Assembly (NCBI RefSeq): GCF_019991125.1
Contig: NZ_JAGENB010000004.1
Location: forward strand, 310,001 to 374,000
DNA from: Phyllobacterium calauticae
Lineage (GTDB): Bacteria > Pseudomonadota > Alphaproteobacteria > Rhizobiales > Rhizobiaceae
Reading direction: 5' to 3'
DNA: 64,000 nucleotides
The position numbers were made by a program, and so were the translations under genes. The notes under the pieces were generated by a model. The model was not told the DNA's origin and made no database searches. It was given only the letters and a program-made list of their open reading frames with translations. Shown here piece by piece: positions 1 through 8,551 of the stretch (positions are counted from its first letter, which is position 1; each line of letters opens with the position of its first letter).

Positions 1-788
1 TTGTTCAAGAGAGGGCTGACCTTGTTCAGGACTTCAGCGATCTTGGGATTTTTGGCCAGGGTATCCTGGCGCACGACGGGCACGAGGTAATAGGGCGGAA
101 ACAGGTTCTTGTCGTCGGCCAGAACAACAAGCTTGTTGTCCGCGATCTGCCAGTCGGTGGCAAAGCCATAGGAAACGTCGATGTTCTTGCTGGTCAAAGC
201 GCTGTAGCGGATACCGAGCTTGGCAAAAATACGGAAGTCCTTGAAAACGATCCCGTAGGTCTGCTTGAGACCGGGCAATCCGTCCTTGCGTTCACCAAAT
301 CCACCTTCCGCGCCGAAACTCAGATCCTTCGACACGGGACCAAGATCCGTCAGCGTCTTGAGCTTGTATTTGTCAGCAGTTTCCGGAAGCGTGATGATGG
401 CATAGCCGTTGTTGATATTGGTCGGCTGGAGCAGGGTCAGCTGTAGGTTCTTCTCGTAGTAATCCTTGACTTCCCCATAGATCTTTTCGGCCGAACCCGA
501 GAGATCTCCCTTTACCACGGCGGCAAGGGCCGTACCCGTATACTCGGGGTAGAGATCGATTTCGCCGTTCAGCAGCGCCGAATGAGCAATCAACGTCGCG
601 CCAAGATTGGTGCGCCGCTCAACCTTCACGCCAGCCTTCTCCAGAGCCTGCGCATAGATTTCGGCCACCACGAACTGTTCGGTAAAGTTCTTGCTGCCGA
701 TCTTCACAACCTGGGCAAACCCCGGCGTTGCAGCAGCCAATGCCAATATTACCCCCAGCCCTATGGAGGCCACGTTTCTGAAAGTCAT
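1..788 (-). CDS. Osmoprotectant ABC transporter substrate-binding protein, partial
   Basis: The gene runs off the left edge, so only the first 262 codons are present. Translation from the ATG at 786-788 gives a signal peptide (MTFRNVASIGLGVILALAAA, cleavage probably after GFA) followed by KIGSKNFTEQFVVAEIYA, the entry motif of OpuAC/OsmF-type glycine betaine, choline or carnitine binding proteins. Further family-like segments are the TNLGAT stretch and LYPEYTGTAL. The product should be periplasmic and feed a quaternary-amine ABC importer whose permease and ATPase lie outside the window. The exact ligand cannot be read from the sequence. Confidence 0.85.
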   Translation of the reverse strand, partial: MTFRNVASIGLGVILALAAATPGFAQVVKIGSKNFTEQFVVAEIYAQALEKAGVKVERRTNLGATLIAHSALLNGEIDLYPEYTGTALAAVVKGDLSGSAEKIYGEVKDYYEKNLQLTLLQPTNINNGYAIITLPETADKYKLKTLTDLGPVSKDLSFGAEGGFGERKDGLPGLKQTYGIVFKDFRIFAKLGIRYSALTSKNIDVSYGFATDWQIADNKLVVLADDKNLFPPYYLVPVVRQDTLAKNPKIAEVLNKVSPLLN

Positions 789-1096
789 GATTTACCCTGC
801 GAGCTGACGTAGGACTTTGAATATCCTACTGGTTTCGTTGTTCATTTCGCATGCTAGCAATCCGCGGCAGTAAGTTCGTAGAACAAACTCCCAATATTTC
901 CCGGATAAGTAGAAATTATTTACTCGGCAATTGCAATCGCTTTGGCACTGCAATGTAGGGCCTTTACGAGCATCGCAAGGCCACTCGGGTGAACTGTCGA
1001 GGGGTATGGCGTGGATTCGCGCGGCCCGTGATGAAAATGTGCCGCACTGGAGCGACCAGTCCCTGTCGCAACAGCATGCTTTTGCTCACACTCTAT
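789..1096. other. Intergenic region, promoter of the osmoprotectant gene expected here
   Basis: About 300 bases separate the osmoprotectant-binding gene from the end of the anti-sigma gene. Both flanking genes run leftward, so this stretch should hold the promoter of the first and the 3' end of the second. I see no convincing coding sequence, strong hairpin or clear promoter hexamers. Confidence 0.4.
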
Positions 1097-1873
1097 CTAC
1101 ACATTTGTTTCGATTTGCCGGCGCATTTCATGGGCAATCGGATTGAGTGCCTGGGTGGAAAGAGGCCCGACCAGGCTGTAGCCGATACCCTCCTTGGACC
1201 AACTGACTCTTTGCACGGAACCGGTCGATTGCGACGACATGGGCGCGTTTTTATCGGCTGTCATCGCCCGTGTCAGCATCACCAGCCGGGTGCCACGGTC
1301 ATCGTCGTACATGAGCATGCCCGCGGGGCCGTGCGCTGTGGCGACAACCCGGCCCCCCATGAACCGGTACCCGGAGCCCGTCAGGTCAGGCACGGATATA
1401 TTGTGGCCCAAACTGTCCGAAACCCATTTGACCAGGCTAACCTGATCGGATGCCTTGATTTCGACTGGCCGCCCTTTATCGCCAGCATACACCTGATAGC
1501 TGTATGTTGCCTCGTCAGCGAGCGCGATGATCCCACCGGCGGCCGGTTGACCCATATCGTGAAGCGACCAGCCGCCGGCTATGCCAACAGCAAGCAATAC
1601 AACAGCGGCCGCCGCCGAGCGCCAAACCGAGAATCTGGGACGGCGCGCACCATCAAGCATGCGCACCAGATTGAGCTCCGGAGGTACCGGTTCTTCGCTG
1701 ATTGGTGCGAGCGCGGACCGCAGTTCATCCCGCTGCCTTCGGTAACTTGCGATTCTTTTTGCTTCGTCAGGGTGCTGCTCGAGATATCCGGCTACCTCAT
1801 CCCGCCTGCTCGTGCTGAGAGCATGGTCGACATAGGCATGCAGATCGTCTTCCGTAATCGGGCGCTTGTTCAT
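1097..1873 (-). CDS. Membrane anti-sigma factor (ChrR/RsiW-like organisation)
   Basis: A 258-residue protein with a short helical N-terminal cytoplasmic part (EDDLHAYVDHAL), a single hydrophobic segment around residues 82-105 (SAAAAVVLLAVGIAGGWSL) and an extracytoplasmic C-terminal domain. This is the layout of transmembrane anti-sigma factors that hold an ECF sigma factor at the membrane. The N-terminus lacks the HxxxCxxC zinc motif of ZAS proteins. Its start overlaps the stop of the upstream ECF sigma gene by four bases (ATGA), so the two are translationally coupled and very probably partners. The signal sensed is unknown; the upstream DUF305 and beta-propeller genes suggest envelope or metal stress, which is inference. 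Confidence 0.8.
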   Translation of the reverse strand: MNKRPITEDDLHAYVDHALSTSRRDEVAGYLEQHPDEAKRIASYRRQRDELRSALAPISEEPVPPELNLVRMLDGARRPRFSVWRSAAAAVVLLAVGIAGGWSLHDMGQPAAGGIIALADEATYSYQVYAGDKGRPVEIKASDQVSLVKWVSDSLGHNISVPDLTGSGYRFMGGRVVATAHGPAGMLMYDDDRGTRLVMLTRAMTADKNAPMSSQSTGSVQRVSWSKEGIGYSLVGPLSTQALNPIAHEMRRQIETNV

Positions 1874-2400
1874 TTTACCCTCCTCAAATGAGGACCGTTT
1901 TCAATTTTGTTGCTCACATCGCCCTCAAGAATCTGCCGCAACCGTTCACGGCCGCGTGCCAGTCGCGACATAACCGTGCCAACGGGAACCCCGAGAATCT
2001 TTGCGGTCTCCGCATAGGACAGATCTTCAACCGAAACGAGAAGAATGACGCTTCTCTGTTCTTCGGGCAAAGTCTTCAAGGCACGCAAAACGTCCTGCTG
2101 GTGTAAGCCATCCTCCTGCGCGGGCCGTCCGGAGAGAGCCGGGTCAGATACATCATCAATGTCCAGATGCACCCCACGCCGTGCGGTTTTCCTCAAGCTG
2201 TTAATCGCCAGATTGTGCAGGATCGTAAACATCCATGTTCTGGCGTTGCCATCCTCACGCCGCTGATGCCAATGACTGACGGCCCGCTCCAGGCAATCCT
2301 GCAGCAGGTCATCGGCAGCCGATCGATCCCCCATCAAGCTGCGCGCATATCGCCGCAAGGCCGGAATGAGGGGCTCAATCAAAACGACCATATCTGTCAT
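1870..2400 (-). CDS. ECF-family RNA polymerase sigma factor
   Basis: A 176-residue protein with sigma region 2 (RRYARSLMGDRSAADDLLQD, then ARTWMFTILHNLAINSLRK) and sigma region 4 (LPEEQRSVILLVSVEDLSYAETAKILGVPVGTVMSRLARGR in pieces), the standard two-domain ECF architecture without extra domains. It directs RNA polymerase to a small regulon and is presumably held by the anti-sigma factor encoded by the next, overlapping gene. Upstream, at 2401-2545, lies a 145-base gap after the beta-propeller gene that could hold its own autoregulated promoter, but I could not recognise one. The start at 2400 has a reasonable upstream purine stretch (AGAAGGGG). Confidence 0.9.
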   Translation of the reverse strand: MTDMVVLIEPLIPALRRYARSLMGDRSAADDLLQDCLERAVSHWHQRREDGNARTWMFTILHNLAINSLRKTARRGVHLDIDDVSDPALSGRPAQEDGLHQQDVLRALKTLPEEQRSVILLVSVEDLSYAETAKILGVPVGTVMSRLARGRERLRQILEGDVSNKIENGPHLRRVK

Positions 2401-2545
2401 GACCGCACCCCTTCTGGTTCAAGACATTGTCTTGCGTCTTTGCCGGTAGCCGGTGTGCCAATGAAATTTTGACGCACTGTCCTGATCTGCAACTGCTGCC
2501 CGCATTCCGCTGTCCGGCGGCAAACCGAATGCGGGCAGCGCGTTA

Positions 2546-4009
2546 TCATTTGGTCTGCACCTGCACGGGCGTACCGATTTTGGCGGCTGTGCCGGACGCA
2601 ACCACCAGATAACGGCTCGGGGCATCCTGTCCACTCTGCGCCAATTGACGAATGGGGCCAACCGCGTTGACGATTGCCGAACCTGCGGGGTTGGTCATGA
2701 ACGCCGCCAGCGGCTCGAGCATGCCACCGCCATCCGCCTGGGAAGCCAACGCCAGCACATAAGGCTGCTTTGGCTCCAGGCCCGTCACCGCGGCTTGCAG
2801 GACCTGTGTAAGCCCCTGATCGAAGAGCGTCACACTGGTCGGCTTCGCGTCCGCAGACGCAGCAGGTGTCACCGAACCGAGGGTCAAGTGGGCCGCTTGG
2901 CCAGCAACACCAAGAGGTTGCAAGTTCTGCATCCCGTCACCTTCCGGGACGGCATTGGGAACGTAGGCCAAGGCCTGCGGTGCCTGTCCGATGGGAATGG
3001 TTGCAATCACCGTATTGGTCAGCGTGTCGATGGCCGCCAATGCATCGGCATTTTCCAGGCCAACGTAAATGCATGTGCCATCGCCAGAGGGCCACAGGCC
3101 ATGCGGGAGCTTACCGACCGGGATCGTAGCCACTTGCTCAAACGTGTCGGTGCGGAAAACCTTGATCTGGTTCAATCCACCAACTGTCACATAGGCAAAT
3201 ATGCCATTGGCATTGCGGACGATATTCACGTGATTGGTGATCGGCCCCGTATCCAGCGTTTTGAGGAGTTTGAAAGGGGGCTTGGCGTCAAACACCTGTG
3301 TCCTGCCCACGTCTTTCAGGGTGAACCAGACCTGCTTGCCATCGGGCGTTGCTGCAAGATCAGGGCAGAATGGACTTTCCTGCTTCACATGGCCGACGAT
3401 CTTGTGATCGGCAATGGAGATGACAACGGTTTCCAGATTGAACGACGAACAGACATAGCCGTATTTGTTGTCAGGTGAGAAGATTTGCATGCCCGGTCCT
3501 GCGGGAACCTTGATCCGCGTCTTTTCTGCAAATGTATGTCCATCCAGAACAGCGATGTAATCTTCACCCCGAACCGTGACCCAGACTTCCTTGCCGTCGA
3601 GTGTGAAAAATGCCTCATGCGGGGCCCGCCCGAGGTAGGTGACGTGTTTGATTGCGTTGGTGGCCGTGTCGATAAACGTAACAGAATTGGTGCCGATCGA
3701 GACAACCGCAAGCGTTTTGTGATCGGGGGAGAAACCCATGCCGTGCACAAGCACCTGGCCGCGATAGAGCGGACTGAGATTGCCAGGTTGTGGATCTCCG
3801 AGCCGGATCACGCCCAACAGCTTGTTATCGAAGGGATCGGTAACCGATACTGTATTGGAGAACTGTTCGGCAGCGTAGACGCGATCACGATGACTGACCG
3901 GAACGTCGGGTGCCGAGGCCAATCCGGGTACCTGCCCGGCCAAAGCAGGAACCAACCCTGCGACTGCGGTGCCAATCAGCAATGTTATTGTAAAAAGCTT
4001 CAATCTCAT
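2546..4009 (-). CDS. YncE-like beta-propeller protein, exported
   Basis: A 487-residue protein with an N-terminal signal peptide (MRLKLFTITLLIGTAVAGLV, cleavage near LAG). The next 330 residues carry repeated beta-propeller blades of the YVTN/YncE type, for example NTVSVTDPFDNKLLGVIRLG, NSVTFIDTATNAIKHVTYLG and DALAAIDTLTNTVIATIPIG. The last roughly 120 residues form a separate domain without blade repeats. Such proteins are periplasmic and often sit near redox or metal-handling genes, but no reaction can be assigned. The gene starts 10 bases after the DUF305 gene and is probably cotranscribed with it and possibly with the sigma/anti-sigma pair downstream. Confidence 0.8.
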   Translation of the reverse strand: MRLKLFTITLLIGTAVAGLVPALAGQVPGLASAPDVPVSHRDRVYAAEQFSNTVSVTDPFDNKLLGVIRLGDPQPGNLSPLYRGQVLVHGMGFSPDHKTLAVVSIGTNSVTFIDTATNAIKHVTYLGRAPHEAFFTLDGKEVWVTVRGEDYIAVLDGHTFAEKTRIKVPAGPGMQIFSPDNKYGYVCSSFNLETVVISIADHKIVGHVKQESPFCPDLAATPDGKQVWFTLKDVGRTQVFDAKPPFKLLKTLDTGPITNHVNIVRNANGIFAYVTVGGLNQIKVFRTDTFEQVATIPVGKLPHGLWPSGDGTCIYVGLENADALAAIDTLTNTVIATIPIGQAPQALAYVPNAVPEGDGMQNLQPLGVAGQAAHLTLGSVTPAASADAKPTSVTLFDQGLTQVLQAAVTGLEPKQPYVLALASQADGGGMLEPLAAFMTNPAGSAIVNAVGPIRQLAQSGQDAPSRYLVVASGTAAKIGTPVQVQTK

Positions 4010-4019
4010 TTCAAACTCC

Positions 4020-4532
4020 CTATTTCATGTTCATGGCTGGTGACATGGACATTGCTTGCGTTGACGGCGAGTGGGTATCCAAATCAGGTATGAACGAGGT
4101 TTGGGTCGGAGATGGCTTGGATGGAGGCAGGGGATCGCCGATCGCCAGGCGCATCGCTGCAATTTCCTGTTGCTGCGTGACGATGATTTCCTGGGCGAGA
4201 CGCTTTATGTTCTCGTTGTTGCCATAGCGCAGAACCGCCAGTGCCATATCAATCGCGCCCTGATGATGCGGCACCATCATCGCAACAAAATCGCGATCAA
4301 CATCACCGGTTGGCTTGACCTCCATGTCCGCCATCATTTTTGTCATGGCCGCATCATTTTGCGTCAGAAATGGCGTTTCGTTCTGCACTGCAGATTTCGT
4401 CGCGTCGCTCATGCATATCACGTCGCTGGAAGGATCGCGCGCCGCAGCAATGGCGGACCAAGCGACAGCAAGTGTTCCGGCGAGAAGAAGTGCTCGTTGA
4501 CCATTGAGATATCGATGGGACATGTCTTTCAT
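4020..4532 (-). CDS. DUF305 family exported protein
   Basis: A 170-residue protein with a signal peptide (RALLLAGTLAVAWSAIAAA) and the DUF305 hallmark MMVPHHQGAIDMALAVL near its middle, followed by QEIIVTQQQEIAAM. DUF305 is a ferritin-like four-helix fold whose His/Met-rich sequences are often linked to copper or silver; the C-terminus here is Met-rich (QAMSMSPAMNMK), in keeping with metal binding. A second ATG at 4521-4523 has better spacing from an upstream GGAG and may be the true start. It is the first gene of a leftward group with the YncE-like protein, so the two may act together in the periplasm. Metal specificity is not shown. Confidence 0.82.
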   Translation of the reverse strand: MKDMSHRYLNGQRALLLAGTLAVAWSAIAAARDPSSDVICMSDATKSAVQNETPFLTQNDAAMTKMMADMEVKPTGDVDRDFVAMMVPHHQGAIDMALAVLRYGNNENIKRLAQEIIVTQQQEIAAMRLAIGDPLPPSKPSPTQTSFIPDLDTHSPSTQAMSMSPAMNMK

Positions 4533-4915
4533 ACTCCGATCGGATTGTGTGTGTTCTGATGGTGAGACACGCCAAACGCCGGTTTATTCCACGCCGTGAC
4601 ATTTTTTTGCATTGAGCATGTTCGAGCAAGCTGCTGCGCCGAAGCCGGATGCTGAAATCTCTTTACCGCTGCCGTTTGCAGCTCGAGGCTTGGTGGAAGG
4701 GTTGACCGTCCAATAAGGGCGCCGCCCCGCAGTGTTATATTTGTCGCCAGAATGCCTGAGACCCCTGTCTGCGGCGGGGTCCAATATACGCAACAGCAAG
4801 GTGGCTGTCCGTTGAAGGTGCGATTGAAAACCGCCGTGGAGGTTACAGACGAGACCGCTTTTCCCACGGCCTCCATTTTGGGAACATAGTCTCGCTTTCC
4901 AGATTCTTTCGCTCT
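4533..4915. other. Intergenic region with an uncertain leftward reading frame
   Basis: A leftward frame at 4529-4876 encodes 115 residues and its stop overlaps the DUF305 start as ATGA, which is what a coupled upstream cistron would look like. However it has no clear ribosome-binding site, mixed codon-position bias and no recognisable motif; it contains a CCC cysteine cluster (PPCCCVYW). I leave it as a possible small gene and otherwise expect the promoter of the DUF305 operon here. Confidence 0.25.
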
Positions 4916-5737
4916 TTATGGGTCCGTTGCTACCAGTGGCTGCAGAAATCCGCCCAAATGCGAGCAGGTGACGGCAGCACAATCACGCCCCGCAACCAGA
5001 CAGCTGTCGAAATCTTTTTGATGCAGGAAAGCCACCAGAAAGCCGGCAATGAAGCTGTCGCCCGCTCCGGTCGTATCCACCACCTCTGTCTTCCTGCTGC
5101 CTACTCGAATTTCACCGTCACCACCGTGAGCGATTGCACCGGCACTGCCGCATGTGACAACAGCGTTGAGAGCACCTGCGGCGAGATAGGCTGTCAGCAA
5201 TTGTGTTGCACGTGCGGCGTTCTCCCCCGCCGACCCGAAGGCGATTGTCAGCCCATGGGGTTCAAGGTGTGCTGGATCATTGTTCACGCCGAGATCCTGC
5301 GATACGCTGACACCCCGCTCCGTGAGGTGACGACGCAGCGTTCCCCCGTCGTCGAGCCAACCGATATGCACGTGATCCATTGTTTCGAGAACTGTCAGAT
5401 CGCGAGCCGATGGGGCATATCCAGAGCAGGTGCCAAAATCTTCGTCGACTATTATCCGATCGCCTGATGAAGCTATCGAAATTTGTGTCGACGCCGTTTT
5501 GCCGGCTTTGCTCTGGATGTATTGAACGTTCACGCCATTTTCTGCCAGGAGCGCGACCGTGCGCTTCCCGGCAGCATCCTCACCAACGGCACCGAAGTAG
5601 AACGACTGGCATCCCAGCCGCGCGAGTTGAACCGCAACATTGACTGCATTTCCACCAACGACCGAATAGGCCGGAGGCGCCTGAAAGTAATCGATGCAAT
5701 TATCGCCAACGGCAGCAATGCGCAGTGGTATCTTCAA
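4916..5737 (-). CDS. PfkB-family kinase, FrlD-like fructosamine 6-kinase
   Basis: A ribokinase-fold sugar kinase of 273 residues. It has the N-terminal glycine-rich substrate motif GGNAVNVAVQLARLG and the C-terminal anion-hole signature DTTGAGDSFIAGF with the catalytic Asp. The opening (IAAVGDNCIDYF) closely resembles E. coli fructoselysine kinase FrlD. I prefer the TTG at 5735-5737, which follows GAAAGG at good spacing; an upstream in-frame TTG at 5756-5758 would add seven residues. It lies 51 bases downstream of the deglycase gene in the same direction. Together they would phosphorylate a fructosyl-amine at C6 and split it into glucose 6-phosphate and the free amine. Substrate (fructoselysine, glucoselysine or another Amadori product) is not decided by sequence. 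Confidence 0.8.
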   Translation of the reverse strand: MKIPLRIAAVGDNCIDYFQAPPAYSVVGGNAVNVAVQLARLGCQSFYFGAVGEDAAGKRTVALLAENGVNVQYIQSKAGKTASTQISIASSGDRIIVDEDFGTCSGYAPSARDLTVLETMDHVHIGWLDDGGTLRRHLTERGVSVSQDLGVNNDPAHLEPHGLTIAFGSAGENAARATQLLTAYLAAGALNAVVTCGSAGAIAHGGDGEIRVGSRKTEVVDTTGAGDSFIAGFLVAFLHQKDFDSCLVAGRDCAAVTCSHLGGFLQPLVATDP

Positions 5738-5788
5738 CGTGCTTGAACCTTTCTTCAAATCGAAGGATGGCTTGGACCATGATCCACT

Positions 5789-6802
5789 CTAGTAAGCGAC
5801 CCGCTTATAGTAACGGCGGGTGGTCAGCGGATGGTTCCGTATCACTTCCAAATGGGCGCTGATCCGCTCCAAAACAGCTGCCAGCAGAATGGGCGAGACA
5901 AGCCCGCGCAGTTCGGCAGAAACACCTGGCAGATCAAATGCCGCCGTATCGATGACCGACACCTGATCGGTATAGTTTTGTGCGAAGCTCTCCACACGGT
6001 CGGCCAAGGGGCGGCAAGCATCTTCCCCCTTTAGCAGGAACAGGCTGACATTCTTTTCGACGAGTTCCAGCGTTCCATGAAAGAAATCCGACGCATGCAC
6101 GGGACGCGCGCGTATCCACTGCATTTCCTCCAGAATACACATGCCGTAGTAAAAGGCCGCCGGCCACACATTCCCGGCCCCGGTTATGATGTGATAATTG
6201 GAATTCGCCAACCGCATGGCCAGCCCATTTGCCTGATCTTCGAAGGAACGCTTCACGTCGAGAAGAAGACCCGGCAACTGTGTGAGTTCACCAATCAGCT
6301 GGTCATAATTGGCAATCTCACCGCGGTGTTTCATAACGGACAGAGCAATAATCAAGGATTGCAGATAGAAAGATTCGCAGGACGTATCGTCTTCTGCGAA
6401 ATTAACGAACACGTGATCGCCACCCTTTCCAAGAGGTGTCTGCTCATGTCCGACAAGGGTGATAACCGTTGCCCCTAGCGTTTTTATTTTCTCAAGCAGT
6501 GCCACGCTCTCTTTGGTCGTGCCGGATAGCGAGGGCATCACGACGATCGATTTCGCGGTGAGATTGCGCGAACCGGTCACCAGCAGCTCTGCCGTCGATT
6601 CGATAAAGGCGGGAAAACGCGACTGCCGCTGCAGCAATTGCACGGCGGGCTGCATGAGGATTGCCGCGCCGCCGGTGCCGAGGAAAAATATGTTTTCAGC
6701 TCCGCGAGCCAAACAGCTTCCTATGACCTGATCAAGGCGGTTTTCCAGCGCGAGCGCGCCGGTTTGGATGCGAAGATATCGCTGTTCATCAAAATTCAGC
6801 AT
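5789..6802 (-). CDS. SIS-domain fructosamine 6-phosphate deglycase, FrlB-like
   Basis: A 337-residue sugar isomerase-fold protein. SIS elements are visible as IFFLGTGGAAILMQPA and VVMPSLSGTTKESVALLEK, the latter being the phosphosugar-binding loop. The second half carries FFHGTLELVEKNVSLFLL, resembling the HGPLE active-site segment of FrlB/FraB deglycases, and the C-terminus ends NHPLTTRRYYKRV like FrlB. Start chosen at the ATG 6800-6802, preceded by AGAAAG; an upstream frame would add 31 unlikely residues. It is the first gene of the deglycase-kinase pair and is divergent from the GntR regulator, with palindromes in between. Expected cytoplasmic reaction: fructosamine 6-phosphate to glucose 6-phosphate plus amine. 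Confidence 0.78.
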   Translation of the reverse strand: MLNFDEQRYLRIQTGALALENRLDQVIGSCLARGAENIFFLGTGGAAILMQPAVQLLQRQSRFPAFIESTAELLVTGSRNLTAKSIVVMPSLSGTTKESVALLEKIKTLGATVITLVGHEQTPLGKGGDHVFVNFAEDDTSCESFYLQSLIIALSVMKHRGEIANYDQLIGELTQLPGLLLDVKRSFEDQANGLAMRLANSNYHIITGAGNVWPAAFYYGMCILEEMQWIRARPVHASDFFHGTLELVEKNVSLFLLKGEDACRPLADRVESFAQNYTDQVSVIDTAAFDLPGVSAELRGLVSPILLAAVLERISAHLEVIRNHPLTTRRYYKRVAY

Positions 6803-6856
6803 GTTGGTCTTTCTGGCAGAGAAGAGTGGATTGTTCTTAATCGGAGATACATTCAT

Positions 6857-6964
6857 AGTTGTAAGACAACTGACATCATTGTCAATAATGCCCATATGAA
6901 AGAGAGCGATTTAAATGATAAGTTCAGCAAAAGCCTTCTTGACCGGATCATATTTGTCAGACAA
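6857..6964. promoter_or_regulatory. Candidate GntR/UTRA operators in the divergent promoter region
   Basis: Two nearly identical palindromes lie between the deglycase and GntR genes: AGTTGTAAGACAACT at 6857-6871 and TTGTCAGACAA at 6954-6964. They share the core TTGT(A/C)AGACAA and differ at one central base, with centres 95 bases apart. Their placement on both sides of a divergent promoter fits control of both transcription units by the adjacent regulator. The assignment to that regulator is inference. Confidence 0.55.
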
Positions 6965-6998
6965 GGAGGATCAAAACCACTTGCTGACGAGGTGATCC

Positions 6999-7730
6999 GT
7001 GGACGAGCCCCTTCGCGATATGCGAACATTGGTCATTCAACTTCGCGAAAGAATTGCAGACCTCATTCGCGAGCAGGCCCTCCGGCCTGGCGATAAACTC
7101 CCGACGGAAGCGCAACTGACCGCGCGTTTCAAAATCTCCCGGCCGGCATTGAGGGAAGCGTTGAAACTGCTGGAACAGGACGGATTGATCTACGTCGAAC
7201 ACGGGCGCGGCCGATTTGTCTCGGCAATTTCCGCCATCCAGATCGACCGTCCTATAACGGTCTTCGAAAGTGTGACGGAAATGACCGGACACTACGGCTA
7301 CAACACCGTCAACAAGGTCTTGTCCATCTCCGAAGAAGCGCCGGATGCGGCCCTGGCAAAGCAACTGCACCTCGACGAAGGCGCGCGCGTGATCCGGCTC
7401 GAACGATTGCGGTTGGAGCATGACGATCCGATAATGTATTGCGTGGATTATGTGCCGCGCAGCATCATAACCGCCCGCCTTTATGACATCGACTGGAGCG
7501 GATCGCTGTTGGCCCTGCTGGACCAGTATAAGCAAAGGCCCCGTATGTCGGCCGCGTCCGTTTCAGCCGTGATGCTACCGCAGGATGTCGTGGATCGAAA
7601 TGATCTGCGCAATTTTGGCCCCGCGCTGCTGATCACTGAAACCTGTTTCAATGCAGCGGGAACGCCGGTGGTCTATGCCCTGGACTACCACAAGGGCAGT
7701 CATTTTTCATTCAGTCTGGCGCGCAGGTAA
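6999..7730 (+). CDS. GntR-family regulator with UTRA ligand domain
   Basis: A 243-residue regulator with an N-terminal winged helix (LIREQALRPGDKLPTEAQLT, then SRPALREALKLLEQDGLI) and a C-terminal HutC/UTRA domain (ALAKQLHLDEGARVIRLERL ... YALDYHKGSHFSFSLARR). The GTG start at 6999-7001 is preceded by GAGG at six bases; a downstream ATG at 7020 is the alternative. It is divergent from the deglycase/kinase genes and converges on the ABC transporter operon, 46 bases from its end. It probably senses the imported Amadori compound or its 6-phosphate and represses the cluster. Confidence 0.85.
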   Translation: MDEPLRDMRTLVIQLRERIADLIREQALRPGDKLPTEAQLTARFKISRPALREALKLLEQDGLIYVEHGRGRFVSAISAIQIDRPITVFESVTEMTGHYGYNTVNKVLSISEEAPDAALAKQLHLDEGARVIRLERLRLEHDDPIMYCVDYVPRSIITARLYDIDWSGSLLALLDQYKQRPRMSAASVSAVMLPQDVVDRNDLRNFGPALLITETCFNAAGTPVVYALDYHKGSHFSFSLARR

Positions 7731-7776
7731 CGCTTCAATAGCAGAGTCCGGTCGTCGACGCGTTTGCCTATACCGG

Positions 7777-8529
7777 TCAATGCAGTATTTGGCTCAAGAA
7801 ATGCCGACTGCGCTCGTTCTGCGGATTGTCGAAAAAGTCATTCGGCTTGCCTTCCTCGACGATCTTGCCGCGATCCATGAAAATGACGCGATCGGCAACC
7901 TGTTTTGCAAAGCCCATCTCGTGGGTTACGCAAATCATGGTCATCCCCTCTTTGGCCAGAGACACCATTGTGTCGAGCACTTCCTTGACCATCTCCGGAT
8001 CAAGCGCCGATGTCGGCTCGTCAAACAGCATGATCTTCGGATTCATGCAAAGAGCGCGGGCAATGGCGACACGTTGCTGCTGGCCGCCGGAAAGCTGGAT
8101 CGGATATTTGTTGGCCTGCTCGGGGATGCGCACACGCTCAAGATAATGCATGGCGATCTCGACGGCTTTTTTCTTTGGCGTCTTCCGCACCCACATGGGC
8201 GCCAAAATGCAGTTCTGCAATATGGTCAGGTGAGGAAACAGATTGAAATGCTGGAACACCATGCCGACTTCCCGCCGCACTTCATCGATCCGGTCTTCAT
8301 CAGCGGTCAACTCAATCCCGCCCACGACGATCTTGCCTTCCTGGTGGGCTTCGAGCCGGTTGATACACCGTATCAGGGTGGATTTACCTGAACCAGACGG
8401 TCCGCAGATCACCACCTTTTCCCTGGGAGCGATCACAAGGTTGATATCGTCCAGTGCATGGAAGCTCCCAAACCACTTATGGACGCTGTTCAGTTCAATT
8501 TCGACTGATGAAGCGGCGGATTTTGTCAT
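7777..8529 (-). CDS. Polar amino acid-type ABC transporter ATPase
   Basis: A 250-residue GlnQ/HisP-type ATPase. Walker A is [14 protein letters not shown], the signature is [15 protein letters not shown], Walker B is [14 protein letters not shown], and the switch His is in [11 protein letters not shown]. It is the last gene of a leftward operon of binding protein, FAD oxidoreductase, permease and ATPase. No regulatory C-terminal domain is present. Given the kinase and deglycase nearby, the cargo is probably a fructosyl-amino acid or related amine, which is inference from context. Confidence 0.9.
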   Translation of the reverse strand: MTKSAASSVEIELNSVHKWFGSFHALDDINLVIAPREKVVICGPSGSGKSTLIRCINRLEAHQEGKIVVGGIELTADEDRIDEVRREVGMVFQHFNLFPHLTILQNCILAPMWVRKTPKKKAVEIAMHYLERVRIPEQANKYPIQLSGGQQQRVAIARALCMNPKIMLFDEPTSALDPEMVKEVLDTMVSLAKEGMTMICVTHEMGFAKQVADRVIFMDRGKIVEEGKPNDFFDNPQNERSRHFLSQILH

Positions 8530-8551
8530 GGCATTTCCCTTGGAGCGAGCA

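Noticed and set aside
989..1891. 300-codon rightward frame opposite the anti-sigma gene
   Set aside because: It is fully antisense to a gene with clear domain structure and ATGA coupling, and its own translation has no recognisable motif.
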